Assembly: GCF_935825525.1 (NCBI RefSeq)
Contig: NZ_CAKXZT010000168.1
Location: 85,148-149,147, forward strand
From: Mesorhizobium escarrei
GTDB lineage: Bacteria; Pseudomonadota; Alphaproteobacteria; Rhizobiales; Rhizobiaceae
Direction: 5' to 3'
DNA length: 64,000 nucleotides
Shown here: positions 1 to 8,139 of the stretch, one piece after another
Position numbering within the stretch: the stretch's first letter is position 1
Layout of the letters: every line of letters starts with the position of its first letter
Translations under genes and position numbers: made by a program
Notes under the pieces: model-generated
The model's database searches: none
What the model was told of the DNA's origin: nothing
The model's input: only the letters and a program-made list of their open reading frames with translations

Positions 1-130
1 GAATAGGTCGTCCCCCTCTCCGTCCCGGCGAACTAGGGGTTCCTCTCCCCACTTCGTGGGGGCGATGAACCCAAGTCCTGCAAAGTAGCGCCTGCGGGGC
101 AATAAAGGGCGGCGCACCCGCCAAAGTGGG
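1..130. repeat. Partial palindromic intergenic repeat at window edge
   Basis: This stretch has no gene. It holds a C-rich/G-rich hairpin (CTCCCCACTTCGTGGGGG) of the type that recurs elsewhere in the window, for example near 8.2, 12.3, 41.7 and 43.6 kb. The copy is probably incomplete because the window starts here. Its boundaries are approximate. Confidence 0.45.
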
Positions 131-145
131 ACATTTTTTAATTGC

Positions 146-160
146 GGATAAGAATTATCC
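146..160. promoter_or_regulatory. Inverted repeat upstream of Rrf2 regulator, candidate operator
   Basis: The site is GGATAA, three bases, then TTATCC, a perfect inverted repeat of 6-bp arms that ends 36 bp before the Rrf2 start codon. Rrf2 proteins commonly bind AT-containing palindromes over their own promoter, so autoregulation is a fair inference. Binding itself cannot be seen from sequence. Confidence 0.5.
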
Positions 161-196
161 ATGATAAATGATATCCATGAATTGTGACTCAGAAAA

Positions 197-715
197 ATGA
201 AGCTGGGCGAGGGCGTTGAAGCGGCCATCCACTGCGCTGCCATGCTTGCCGGCGTGGAAGGCGTGGCGACCATGCCGGGTGCGGCCATGGCGGAAGCGTT
301 CGGCCTGTCGCCAAGCTATCTGCTCAAGCATCTCAACGCGCTGACGGCGTCGGGCATCCTGGAATCGGTGCCCGGGCCATCGGGCGGTTACCGGCTGGCG
401 CGGCCGGCCGAGCGCATAACGCTGCTCGACATCGTGCTCGCCGTGGAAGGACGCGAACCGGCCTTCCGCTGCGGCGAAATCCGTCAGCGCGGGCCGGCCA
501 GGCTCGATGCCTCGGCCTATGTCAAACCCTGCGGCATCAGCGTCGCGATGCTGAGGGCCGAGCGCGCCTACCGTGCCGCACTCGCCGAGGCCCGGCTGTC
601 CGACATCGTTGCGGACTATATGAGCGACGCCGATCCCCGTTCAGTCGCCGCCAACTGCGCCTTTGTCGAGCGCCATCGACGACCGCAGAAATCGAGTTCA
701 ACCAAGCAAGTGTGA
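197..715 (+). CDS. Rrf2 family transcriptional regulator
   Basis: This 172-residue protein has the Rrf2 layout: an N-terminal winged helix (residues about 1-80, with the recognition-helix region LSPSYLLKHLNAL and the wing segment GPSGGYRLARP) followed by a dimerisation helix. Cysteines in FRCGEI and KPCGIS, plus one near residue 153, lie roughly where IscR/NsrR hold an Fe-S cluster, but the spacing is not the IscR CX5CX5C. Redox or NO sensing is therefore possible, not shown. It lies 18 bp before an AhpD-like gene and a DoxX gene on the same strand, which suggests that it controls a small redox operon. Confidence 0.85.
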   Translation: MKLGEGVEAAIHCAAMLAGVEGVATMPGAAMAEAFGLSPSYLLKHLNALTASGILESVPGPSGGYRLARPAERITLLDIVLAVEGREPAFRCGEIRQRGPARLDASAYVKPCGISVAMLRAERAYRAALAEARLSDIVADYMSDADPRSVAANCAFVERHRRPQKSSSTKQV

Positions 716-733
716 AGGATAAAGGATAAGAGA

Positions 734-1192
734 ATGAAACAGAGGCTGCAATTCTTCGGCGCGGCGCCGGAAATCATGAAGGCGGTGTCGGCGCTCAACA
801 AGGCGGTCGACGAGTGCGGGCTCGAGGAAGGCCTGCTGCATCTGGTCAAGCTGCGGGCGTCGCAGATCAACGGCTGTTCGTACTGCGTCGACATGCACAG
901 CCGCGAGGCGCGCCGCGATGGCGAGACCGAGCAGCGGCTCTATCTCGTCTCCGCATGGAAGGAATCGCCGCTGTTTTCCGAGCGCGAACGCGCTGCCTTG
1001 GCCTGGACCGACGTGGTGACGAAGATCGCGGACAGCGGCGTGCCGGACGATCTTTACGCTCGCACGCTTGAACACTTCTCGGAAGAGGAATTGGTCAAGC
1101 TGTCCGTCGCGATCGGCATGATCAACACCTGGAACCGGCTCTGCGTTCCCTTCCACGCCATTCATCCGGTAGCGGCGGCCAAGGCCGCCTGA
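734..1192 (+). CDS. Carboxymuconolactone decarboxylase family (AhpD-like) protein
   Basis: This 152-residue protein carries the AhpD-type active-site signature GCSYCVDMHSREARRDGE, a CxxCxxxH motif near residues 50-60. In AhpD-like alkylhydroperoxidases the two cysteines reduce peroxides or shuttle thiol electrons. An RBS-like AAGGATAAG precedes the ATG. It sits between an Rrf2 regulator and a DoxX membrane protein, a pairing that fits an oxidative-stress operon. The physiological substrate is unknown, and the family also includes proteins without peroxidase activity. Confidence 0.88.
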   Translation: MKQRLQFFGAAPEIMKAVSALNKAVDECGLEEGLLHLVKLRASQINGCSYCVDMHSREARRDGETEQRLYLVSAWKESPLFSERERAALAWTDVVTKIADSGVPDDLYARTLEHFSEEELVKLSVAIGMINTWNRLCVPFHAIHPVAAAKAA

Positions 1193-1255
1193 GCGGACGA
1201 AACTGGATGCGCGGCCTTAACGCCGCGCGTCTCTTTTTGCTTCAGGATCAAGACC

Positions 1256-1633
1256 ATGTTGTTGAATTTTGAGAATGAGATTCTGGTTGCCGCACGCCTG
1301 CTGCTTGGCGGCGCCTTTGTCTTTGCCGGCCTGCGCAACATCCAGAATGCAGGCTTCCTGACCCAGCTGATGACGACGCGAGGCGTGCCCCAGGCGCGGC
1401 TGATGCTGTGGCTGGGGATCGTCCTGCAAATCGTTTCCGGAGCCCTGGTGATATCAGGTGTCTGGACCGCTGCCGCGGCTCTGTGCCTGGTGCTGTTCCT
1501 GATCGTGGCCACGCCGATGTTCCACAATTTTTGGGACCATCAGGGGTCCGAGCGCGCGTCGCGCATCAACGGCTTTGTCGGCAACGTGGCGCTGACTGGA
1601 GGTTTCCTGGCGCTGGCGGCGCAGCCGCTTTGA
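1256..1633 (+). CDS. DoxX family membrane protein
   Basis: This 125-residue protein has about four hydrophobic segments (residues about 10-30, 48-66, 70-90 and 105-122) and the DoxX-type N-terminus RLLLGGAFVFAGLRN. DoxX-like proteins are small inner-membrane proteins, some of which work with thiol or quinol redox partners. It ends the Rrf2-AhpD-DoxX gene set, 63 bp after the previous stop, so a shared transcript is plausible. The specific function cannot be read from the sequence. Confidence 0.82.
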   Translation: MLLNFENEILVAARLLLGGAFVFAGLRNIQNAGFLTQLMTTRGVPQARLMLWLGIVLQIVSGALVISGVWTAAAALCLVLFLIVATPMFHNFWDHQGSERASRINGFVGNVALTGGFLALAAQPL

Positions 1634-1715
1634 CGGCTCGGTGGCCGCCTCGCGTAGGCAGCCGCCGTAGCCTCTGGCAAACGGACTCAATCTGTCAAAC
1701 CATATTGGCGTAGCG

Positions 1716-2357
1716 TCAGGTCTTCGGCTTCAGCCCGTCGATGAACAACTGCTCGAGAAACCTTGCCGCATCCTCGAAGCGGCCGTCGCCGCCGCGGTCG
1801 GGGCCGAGCACGGCGCGGACCTGAACGTCGAAATCGGCATAGTGCTGCGTCGTCGCCCAGATCGAGAAGATCAGGTGCCAGGGGTCGGTGGGCGCGATCT
1901 TGCCGGCGCGCATCCAGCCCTTGATGACGGCGGCCTTCTCGTCGACCAGCGTCTTCAGCTCACCTTCCAGCATCGGCATGATGCGCGGCGCGCCCTGCAG
2001 GATCTCGTTGGCGAACAGCCGGCTTTCCCTAGGGAAATCGCGCGCCATTTCGAGCTTGCGCCTGATATAGCTGCGCAATTCGGTCAGCGGGTCGCCGATG
2101 TCGTCGAGTTCGCGCAGCGGCGCCAGCCAAGTATCCAGAAGCCGCTGCATCAGCGTCTCGTGGATATCCTCCTTGCGGCGGAAATAGTAGAGCAGGTTCG
2201 GCTTCGACATGCCCGCGGCTTCGGCAATCTGGTCGATGGTCGAGCCGCGAAAGCCGTTGGTCGAGAACACCTCGAGCGCCGCCTCCAGGATGAGCTCGCG
2301 TTTTTCCTGCTGGATGCGGGTGCGGCGAGGAGCGGGAATTTCCATGTCGGCCGTCAC
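1716..2357 (-). CDS. rutR: TetR family regulator, RutR-like (pyrimidine control)
   Basis: This 213-residue protein has a TetR helix-turn-helix at residues about 18-65 (GFRGSTIDQIAEAAGMSKPN, then LYYFRRKEDI) and a RutR-type C-terminal domain with WHLIFSIWATTQHYADF. RutR is known to sense uracil and control pyrimidine use. Here it is divergent from the transaminase-amidohydrolase-dihydropyrimidinase genes, which supports that role. The start is GTG with an AAGG ten bases upstream; an internal ATG at 2345 is an alternative. The intergenic region carries a RutR-like palindrome. Confidence 0.85.
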   Translation of the reverse strand: MTADMEIPAPRRTRIQQEKRELILEAALEVFSTNGFRGSTIDQIAEAAGMSKPNLLYYFRRKEDIHETLMQRLLDTWLAPLRELDDIGDPLTELRSYIRRKLEMARDFPRESRLFANEILQGAPRIMPMLEGELKTLVDEKAAVIKGWMRAGKIAPTDPWHLIFSIWATTQHYADFDVQVRAVLGPDRGGDGRFEDAARFLEQLFIDGLKPKT

Positions 2358-2384
2358 CGCGGCATACCTTGGGTTGGAGGGTCG

Positions 2385-2406
2385 TCTGGACCAATTCTCT
2401 GGACCA
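2385..2406. promoter_or_regulatory. Direct repeat TCTGGACCA x2 upstream of rutR
   Basis: TCTGGACCA occurs twice with a 13-bp period (2385-2393 and 2398-2406), within 50 bp of the rutR start. The core TGGACCA resembles a RutR half-site pair, so it may be an autoregulatory site or an accessory factor site. The assignment is tentative. Confidence 0.35.
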
Positions 2407-2490
2407 GTTTTTCTCCGGCCTGTGGAGCGCGCCTCAGCTGCCGCATTTCCGCTAGTAATCCCTTGACCGCCGACAGGGCGGTGCTAACGT

Positions 2491-2506
2491 TTGTCCAACC
2501 GGTCAA
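2491..2506. promoter_or_regulatory. RutR-like operator candidate
   Basis: The sequence TTGTCCAACCGGTCAA matches 12 of the 14 fixed positions of the RutR palindrome TTGACCA-NN-TGGTCAA known from E. coli. It lies 95 bp upstream of the pyrimidine-catabolic operon start, between divergent rutR and the transaminase gene. Location and match together make this the best operator candidate. Confidence 0.6.
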
Positions 2507-2600
2507 AAATTTGCGTAGCACGAAAACGCAGCAGAGACCAAGTGTCGGGAAGACCAAGCGTTAGCCGCACCGAAACAGGTTACAAGGGGAAGTCTTGGTC

Positions 2601-3929
2601 ATGTCCAACCGGCTGAAAGTCACGCCGAACGATCTCAGCGCATTCTGGATGCCGTTCACGGCAAACCGCCAGTTCAAGCAGGCGCCGCGCATGATGGTGT
2701 CCGCCAAGGACATGCATTACACGACGAGCGACGGGCGCAAGGTTTTAGACGGCACTGCCGGCCTGTGGTGCGTCAATGCCGGCCACTGCCGGCCGAAGAT
2801 CACCGAGGCGATCCAGAGCCAGGCCGCCGAACTCGACTATGCGCCGGCGTTCCAGATGGGTCACCCGATCGTCTTCGAACTGGCCAACCGTTTGGTCGAC
2901 CTGGCGCCGGAGGGCATGGACCACGTGTTCTTCACCAATTCCGGATCGGAATCGGTCGAGACCGCGCTGAAGATGGCGATCGCCTATCACCGCGCCAAAG
3001 GCGAGGGCTCGCGCACCCGCCTGATCGGCCGCGAGCGCGGCTATCACGGTGTCAATTTCGGCGGCATCTCGGTCGGCGGCATCGTCACCAACCGCAAGAT
3101 GTTCGGTACGCTGCTCGGCGGCGTCGACCACATGCCGCACACGCACCTGCCCGAGAAGAATTCGTTCACCAAGGGCGTGCCCGAGCATGGCGCGGAATTG
3201 GCCAACGAGTTGGAGCGCATCGTCGCGCTGCATGACGCCTCGACCATCGCGGCGGTCATCGTTGAGCCGGTGGCCGGCTCCACCGGCGTCATCCTGCCGC
3301 CGAAGGGCTATCTCGAGAGGCTGCGCGAGATCTGCACCAAGCACGGCATACTTTTAATTTTCGACGAGGTCATCACCGGTTTCGGCCGTCTCGGCACGCC
3401 GTTTGCCGCCGACTATTTCGGCGTCACCCCCGATATCATGACCACCGCCAAGGGCGTCTCCAACGGCGTCATCCCGATGGGCGCGGTGTTCGTCAAGAAG
3501 GAAATCCACGACGCCTTCATGACCGGCCCCGAGAATATGATCGAGTTCTTCCACGGCTACACCTATTCGGGCAATCCGATCGCCTGTGCGGCAGCACTCG
3601 GCACGCTCGACACCTATAAGGAAGAGGGCCTGCTGACCCGCGGCCAGGAACTGGCGCCGTATTGGGAAGACGCGCTGCATTCTCTGAAGGGCGAGCCGAA
3701 CGTGATCGACATCAGAAACATCGGCCTGATCGGCGCGATCGAGCTGGCGCCGATCCCCGGCAGTCCGACCAAGCGTGCCTTCTCGGCTTTTGTGAAAGCG
3801 TTCGAGCGCGGCGCGCTGATCCGCACCACCGGCGACATCATCGCGCTGTCGCCGCCGCTGATCATCACCAAGGGCCAGATCAACGAATTGATCGACCATG
3901 TGCGTGAAGTGCTGAGGGCGGTGGATTGA
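2601..3929 (+). CDS. Omega-aminotransferase, beta-alanine--pyruvate transaminase type
   Basis: This is a class III PLP aminotransferase of about 442 residues. The expected elements are present: FTNSGSESVETALKMA for cofactor binding, LIFDEVITGFGR with the PLP Asp, and TTAKGVSNGVIPMGAV with the Schiff-base Lys. The first ATG after AAGGGGA (RBS) is at 2601; a TTG six bases earlier is possible. Downstream genes make N-carbamoyl-beta-alanine and beta-alanine, so this enzyme most likely converts beta-alanine and pyruvate to malonate semialdehyde and alanine, the last step of reductive pyrimidine degradation. Confidence 0.9.
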   Translation: MSNRLKVTPNDLSAFWMPFTANRQFKQAPRMMVSAKDMHYTTSDGRKVLDGTAGLWCVNAGHCRPKITEAIQSQAAELDYAPAFQMGHPIVFELANRLVDLAPEGMDHVFFTNSGSESVETALKMAIAYHRAKGEGSRTRLIGRERGYHGVNFGGISVGGIVTNRKMFGTLLGGVDHMPHTHLPEKNSFTKGVPEHGAELANELERIVALHDASTIAAVIVEPVAGSTGVILPPKGYLERLREICTKHGILLIFDEVITGFGRLGTPFAADYFGVTPDIMTTAKGVSNGVIPMGAVFVKKEIHDAFMTGPENMIEFFHGYTYSGNPIACAAALGTLDTYKEEGLLTRGQELAPYWEDALHSLKGEPNVIDIRNIGLIGAIELAPIPGSPTKRAFSAFVKAFERGALIRTTGDIIALSPPLIITKGQINELIDHVREVLRAVD

Positions 3930-3986
3930 GAAACGCGGCGCAGCTTTCCCTGGGGGACGCCGCGCAATCGATGAGGTTCTAGAAAA

Positions 3987-5237
3987 ATGGCCGCTCCCGG
4001 CGAGAATCTGCGAATCAATTCAGACCGTTTGTGGGATTCGATAATGGAGATGGCGAAGATCGGCCCCGGCATTGCCGGCGGCAACAATCGCCAGACGTTG
4101 ACCGACGCGGACGGCGAGGGGCGGCAGCTGTTCAAGCGCTGGTGCGAGGCGGCGGGACTTGAAATGGGCCTCGACGAGATGGGCACGATGTTTGCCCGCC
4201 GCGAGGGCACCGAGCCCGATCTGCCGCCGGTCTATGTCGGCAGTCATCTCGACACCCAGCCGACCGGCGGCAAATATGACGGCGTGCTCGGCGTGCTCGG
4301 CGGCTTGGAGATCGTGCGCTCGCTGAACGAGCTCGACATCAAGACAAAACATCCGATCGTCGTCACCAACTGGACGAACGAGGAAGGCGCGCGCTTTGCG
4401 CCGGCGATGATGGCATCCGGCGTGTTCGCCGGCGTCCTCGACCAGGCCGACGTCTACGAGCATGTCGACAAGGACGGCAAGAAATTCGGCGAGGAGCTCG
4501 AACGCATCGGCTGGAAAGGCAGCGAGAAAGTCGGTGAGCGCAAGATCCACGCCTTCTTCGAGCTGCATATCGAGCAAGGCCCGATCCTCGAGGACGAGGG
4601 CATCGACATCGGCGTCGTCACCCATGGCCAGGGGCTGAAATGGCTGCAGGTGACGCTGACCGGCAAGGAGGCGCATACCGGCTCGACGCCGATGCCGAAG
4701 CGCCGCAATGCCGGGCTCGGCATGGCGCGGGTGATCGAGCTGGTGCACGAGATCGCCATGGACTACCAGCCCGACGCCGTCGGCGCGGTCGGTCATATGG
4801 AGGTCTATCCGAATTCGCGCAACATCATCGCCGGCCGCACCATGTTCACCATCGACATCCGCTCGCCGGAAAAGGAGGTGCTCGACGCCCTGGACGGGCG
4901 CATCCGCGAAGGCATCGACACGATCTGCGATGCGCTCGACATACAATACGCGATCGAGCAGGTCGGCCATTTCGATCCGGTGACCTTCGATCCGGGCTGC
5001 GTCAAGGCTGTGCGGGATGCGGCCGAGCGCCTGGGTTACACGCACCGCAACATCGTCTCCGGCGCCGGCCACGACGCCTGCTGGATCAACCGCGTCGCGC
5101 CGACGGCAATGGTGATGTGCCCCTGCGTCGATGGGCTCAGCCACAACGAGGCCGAGGAAATCACCAAGGAATGGGCGGCGGCCGGCGCCGACGTGCTGTT
5201 CCACGCGGTGGTGGAGACAGCGGAGATCGTGGGATGA
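3987..5237 (+). CDS. Zn-dependent amidohydrolase, N-carbamoyl-beta-alanine amidase type
   Basis: This 416-residue protein is an M20-family hydantoinase/carbamoylase. Metal ligands are visible: H and D in GSHLDTQPTGGKYDGVLG (residues about 85-100), the Glu pair in TNEEGARFAP, H in ELHIEQGPI (about 195) and H in SGAGHDACW near the C-terminus. The family includes beta-ureidopropionase and allantoate amidohydrolase. Position between the transaminase and dihydropyrimidinase argues for hydrolysis of N-carbamoyl-beta-alanine to beta-alanine, CO2 and ammonia. Confidence 0.88.
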   Translation: MAAPGENLRINSDRLWDSIMEMAKIGPGIAGGNNRQTLTDADGEGRQLFKRWCEAAGLEMGLDEMGTMFARREGTEPDLPPVYVGSHLDTQPTGGKYDGVLGVLGGLEIVRSLNELDIKTKHPIVVTNWTNEEGARFAPAMMASGVFAGVLDQADVYEHVDKDGKKFGEELERIGWKGSEKVGERKIHAFFELHIEQGPILEDEGIDIGVVTHGQGLKWLQVTLTGKEAHTGSTPMPKRRNAGLGMARVIELVHEIAMDYQPDAVGAVGHMEVYPNSRNIIAGRTMFTIDIRSPEKEVLDALDGRIREGIDTICDALDIQYAIEQVGHFDPVTFDPGCVKAVRDAAERLGYTHRNIVSGAGHDACWINRVAPTAMVMCPCVDGLSHNEAEEITKEWAAAGADVLFHAVVETAEIVG

Positions 5238-5297
5238 GCTAGAAACCAAGATTCCGAACGCCGCTCCCCAAGAAGCGCGAAGAGAGGGAACAAGAAA

Positions 5298-6749
5298 ATG
5301 TCCAAAGTCATCAAGAACGGTACCATCGTCACCGCCGACCGTACATGGAAGGCCGACGTGCTGTTCAAGCACGGCAAGATCATCGCCATCGGGCCGGACC
5401 TGCATGGCGACCACGAGTTCGACGCCACCGGCTGCTACGTGATGCCGGGCGGCATCGATCCGCACACCCATCTCGAAATGCCGTTCATGGGCACCTATTC
5501 GGCCGACGATTTTGAAAGCGGCACCCGCGCCGCGCTTGCCGGCGGCACTACGATGGTCGTCGATTTCTGTCTGCCGGCGCCGCAGCAGTCGCTGCTCGAG
5601 GCCCTGCAGATGTGGGACAACAAGACCTCGAAGGCGTCCTGCGACTATTCCTTCCACATGGCGATCACCTGGTGGGGCAAGCAGGTGTTCGACGAGATGG
5701 CCACCGTCGTCGACAAGGGCATCACTTCGTTCAAGCATTTCATGGCCTACAAGGGCGCGCTGATGGTCGACGACGACGAGATGTATTCGTCGTTCCAGCG
5801 CTGCGCCGACCTTGGCGCGCTGCCGCTGGTGCATGCCGAGAATGGCGACGTGGTTGCCGCCCTGTCGCAGAAGCTGCTGGCCGCCGGCAATAACGGCCCC
5901 GAGGGGCACGCTTATTCGCGGCCGCCTGAAGTGGAAGGCGAGGCGACCAACCGCGCCATCATGATCGCCGACATGGCCGGCGTGCCGCTCTATGTCGTGC
6001 ATGTCTCCTGCGAGCAGGCCCATGAAGCCATTCGCCGGGCGCGCCAAAAAGGCATGCGGGTGTTCGGCGAGCCGCTGATCCAGCATCTGACGCTCGACGA
6101 GAGCGAATATTTCAACAAGGACTGGGACCATGCGGCGCGCCGGGTGATGAGCCCGCCGTTCCGTAACAAATTGCACCAGGATTCACTGTGGGCCGGCCTG
6201 CAGGCCGGATCGCTGCAAGTGGTGGCGACCGACCATTGCGCCTTCACCACCAGCCAGAAGCGCAACGGCGTCGGCGATTTCACCAAGATCCCGAACGGCA
6301 CCGGCGGGCTCGAGGACCGCTTGCCGGTGCTGTGGACCACCGGGGTCAACACCGGACGGCTGACGATGAACGAATTCGTCGCGGTGACCTCGACGAACAT
6401 CGCCAAAATCCTCAACATGTATCCGAAGAAGGGCGCCATCGTCGAAGGCGCCGACGCCGACATCCTCGTCTGGGACCCGAAGCGCAAGAAGACGATCACT
6501 TCCAAGAAGCAGCAGTCGGTGATCGATTACAACGTCTTCGAAGGTTTTGAGGTGATCGGCCTGCCGCGTTTCGTCTTCTCGCGCGGCGAACTGTCGATCC
6601 AGGAGAACGAGGTCAAGGCGAAGCCCGGCCATGGCGAGTTCGTCGGCCGTGAGCCGAATGCCGCGGTCAACCGGGCGCTGTCGACCTGGAAGGAAATTTC
6701 CGCGCCGCGCAAGGTGGAACGGTCAGGTATTCCGGCGACCGGGGTGTGA
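5298..6749 (+). CDS. hydA: Dihydropyrimidinase (D-hydantoinase)
   Basis: This 483-residue amidohydrolase has the full dihydropyrimidinase set: HxH in GGIDPHTHLEMPFMG (residues about 52-66), the carboxylated Lys in ITSFKHFMAYKG (about 150), metal His residues in LVHAEN and VVHVSCEQAHEA, and the metal Asp in VATDHCAFT (about 310). It opens the dihydrouracil ring to N-carbamoyl-beta-alanine in the cytoplasm. An AGAGGG ribosome site precedes the ATG. It is the third gene of the operon; the dihydropyrimidine dehydrogenase that should feed it is not in this window. Confidence 0.93.
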   Translation: MSKVIKNGTIVTADRTWKADVLFKHGKIIAIGPDLHGDHEFDATGCYVMPGGIDPHTHLEMPFMGTYSADDFESGTRAALAGGTTMVVDFCLPAPQQSLLEALQMWDNKTSKASCDYSFHMAITWWGKQVFDEMATVVDKGITSFKHFMAYKGALMVDDDEMYSSFQRCADLGALPLVHAENGDVVAALSQKLLAAGNNGPEGHAYSRPPEVEGEATNRAIMIADMAGVPLYVVHVSCEQAHEAIRRARQKGMRVFGEPLIQHLTLDESEYFNKDWDHAARRVMSPPFRNKLHQDSLWAGLQAGSLQVVATDHCAFTTSQKRNGVGDFTKIPNGTGGLEDRLPVLWTTGVNTGRLTMNEFVAVTSTNIAKILNMYPKKGAIVEGADADILVWDPKRKKTITSKKQQSVIDYNVFEGFEVIGLPRFVFSRGELSIQENEVKAKPGHGEFVGREPNAAVNRALSTWKEISAPRKVERSGIPATGV

Positions 6750-6826
6750 GCTTGCGCGGGTTTGTCGAAGTCGGCGCCGCCCCTGAGGGGCAGCGCGAAC
6801 CTGAAGCGATTGCCCTGAAGCCGGCC

Positions 6827-7231
6827 TCAGGCGACCAGCCCATCAAGTTCCGGCAGCAGCACGACGCTCTCCTGTTCGTTGGGATCGGTGCGGGCGATGA
6901 CCGCCGAGGCCGGACTGTCGCTCAGATTGGCCGGCAGATGCGGGACACCGGCGGGAATGTAGAAGAGGTCGCCGGCCTTGGCCACGGTCTGCTGCTCGAG
7001 CCTGTCGCCGTACCAGGTGTGGACCTCGCCGGAGAGCACATAGATCGCCGTCTCATGGCTCTCGTGCATATGCGCCTTGGCGCGGGCACCGGGCGGCATG
7101 GTGAGCAGGTGCATGCAGATGCCGGTAGAGCCGACCGTCTCGGCGGCGATGCCGGTGAAATAACTCAGTCCCTGCTTGCCTTCATAAGAGCTTTCGGGGC
7201 GGATAAGATGGCAGGTGGGTTTGGGCGGCAT
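6827..7231 (-). CDS. Cupin domain protein
   Basis: This single-domain cupin of about 134 residues has the two conserved motifs: GARAKAHMHESHETAIYVLSG without its first G (residues about 45-65, metal His/His/Glu) and GDLFYIPAGVPHLPAN (about 85-100). The ATG at 7231 has a GGAG seven bases upstream and gives a normal cupin length, whereas the open frame extends 50 codons further 5' into sequence that is not cupin-like. It lies convergent to hydA and divergent from the ABC ATPase gene. The substrate is unknown. Confidence 0.82.
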   Translation of the reverse strand: MPPKPTCHLIRPESSYEGKQGLSYFTGIAAETVGSTGICMHLLTMPPGARAKAHMHESHETAIYVLSGEVHTWYGDRLEQQTVAKAGDLFYIPAGVPHLPANLSDSPASAVIARTDPNEQESVVLLPELDGLVA

Positions 7232-7347
7232 CGGGAAAACTCCGGGCGTCGATCGAGTGAGACAAGGTAAGTGGAAAGCAGCATTTTGGCAAAAGCAACG
7301 GAGGCCCGGCCGGCGCGGCGGCGACGCGAAAAGCCAGGCTGCCGCCG

Positions 7348-8139
7348 ATGACCGGACAGTCGCCAGCCGTCGTTTCGGCAAGCAAGCTCGGCCTGACCTT
7401 CCAGACCAGTGACGGTCCGGTGCAGGCGCTGTCGAATGTCGACCTGACCATCGGCAAGGGCGAATTCGTCTCCTTCATCGGGCCGTCCGGCTGCGGCAAG
7501 ACGACCTTGCTGCGGGTGATCGCCGATCTGGAAAAGCCGACATCGGGAAGCATCTCGGTCAACGGCATAACGCCCGAGCAGGCGCGCCAAAGCCGCGCCT
7601 ATGGCTATGTCTTCCAGGCGGCCGCACTTTATCCGTGGCGAACCATCGAGCGCAATGTGGCGCTGCCGCTGGAGATCATGGGCCTCTCGAAGACAGAGCA
7701 GGCGGCGCGTATCAAGCGCACGCTCGATCTCGTCAACCTGTCCGGCTTCGAGCAGAAATACCCGTGGCAGCTTTCCGGCGGCATGCAGCAGCGTGCCTCG
7801 ATCGCGCGGGCGCTGGCCTTCGATGCCGATCTTCTGTTGATGGACGAGCCGTTCGGCGCGCTGGACGAGATCGTTCGCGACCATCTCAACGAACAGCTTC
7901 TGGAGCTATGGGAGCGGACCAACAAGACCATCTGTTTCGTCACCCATTCCATTCCCGAGGCGGTCTACCTATCGACGCGGATCATCGTCATGTCGCCGCG
8001 CCCGGGCCGCGTCAGCGACGTCATCGAATCGACATTGCCGAAAAAGCGGCCGCTCGACATCCGCGAGACGCCGGAGTTTTTGGCGATAGCGGCACGCGTG
8101 CGCGACGGCCTCAGGGCAGGGCACAGCTATGAGGATTGA
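7348..8139 (+). CDS. ABC transporter ATP-binding protein (nitrate/sulfonate/pyrimidine type)
   Basis: This 263-residue protein is a TauB/SsuB-type ATPase with Walker A GPSGCGKTT (residues about 48-56), signature LSGGMQQRASIARAL (about 140), Walker B LLLMDEPFGALDE (about 160) and the switch His in CFVTHSIPEA. The permeases and binding protein follow after a 431-bp repeat block, so it energises that importer. The neighbouring pyrimidine operon suggests a pyrimidine or related ring compound as cargo, but specificity is not visible. Confidence 0.9.
   Translation: MTGQSPAVVSASKLGLTFQTSDGPVQALSNVDLTIGKGEFVSFIGPSGCGKTTLLRVIADLEKPTSGSISVNGITPEQARQSRAYGYVFQAAALYPWRTIERNVALPLEIMGLSKTEQAARIKRTLDLVNLSGFEQKYPWQLSGGMQQRASIARALAFDADLLLMDEPFGALDEIVRDHLNEQLLELWERTNKTICFVTHSIPEAVYLSTRIIVMSPRPGRVSDVIESTLPKKRPLDIRETPEFLAIAARVRDGLRAGHSYED

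Noticed and set aside
4020..6176. Very long open frame (718 codons) on the minus strand opposite the pyrimidine genes
   Set aside because: It is antisense to two recognised enzymes with intact catalytic motifs, and its composition (Arg/His/Gly/Ala-rich) is that of a GC-rich shadow frame.
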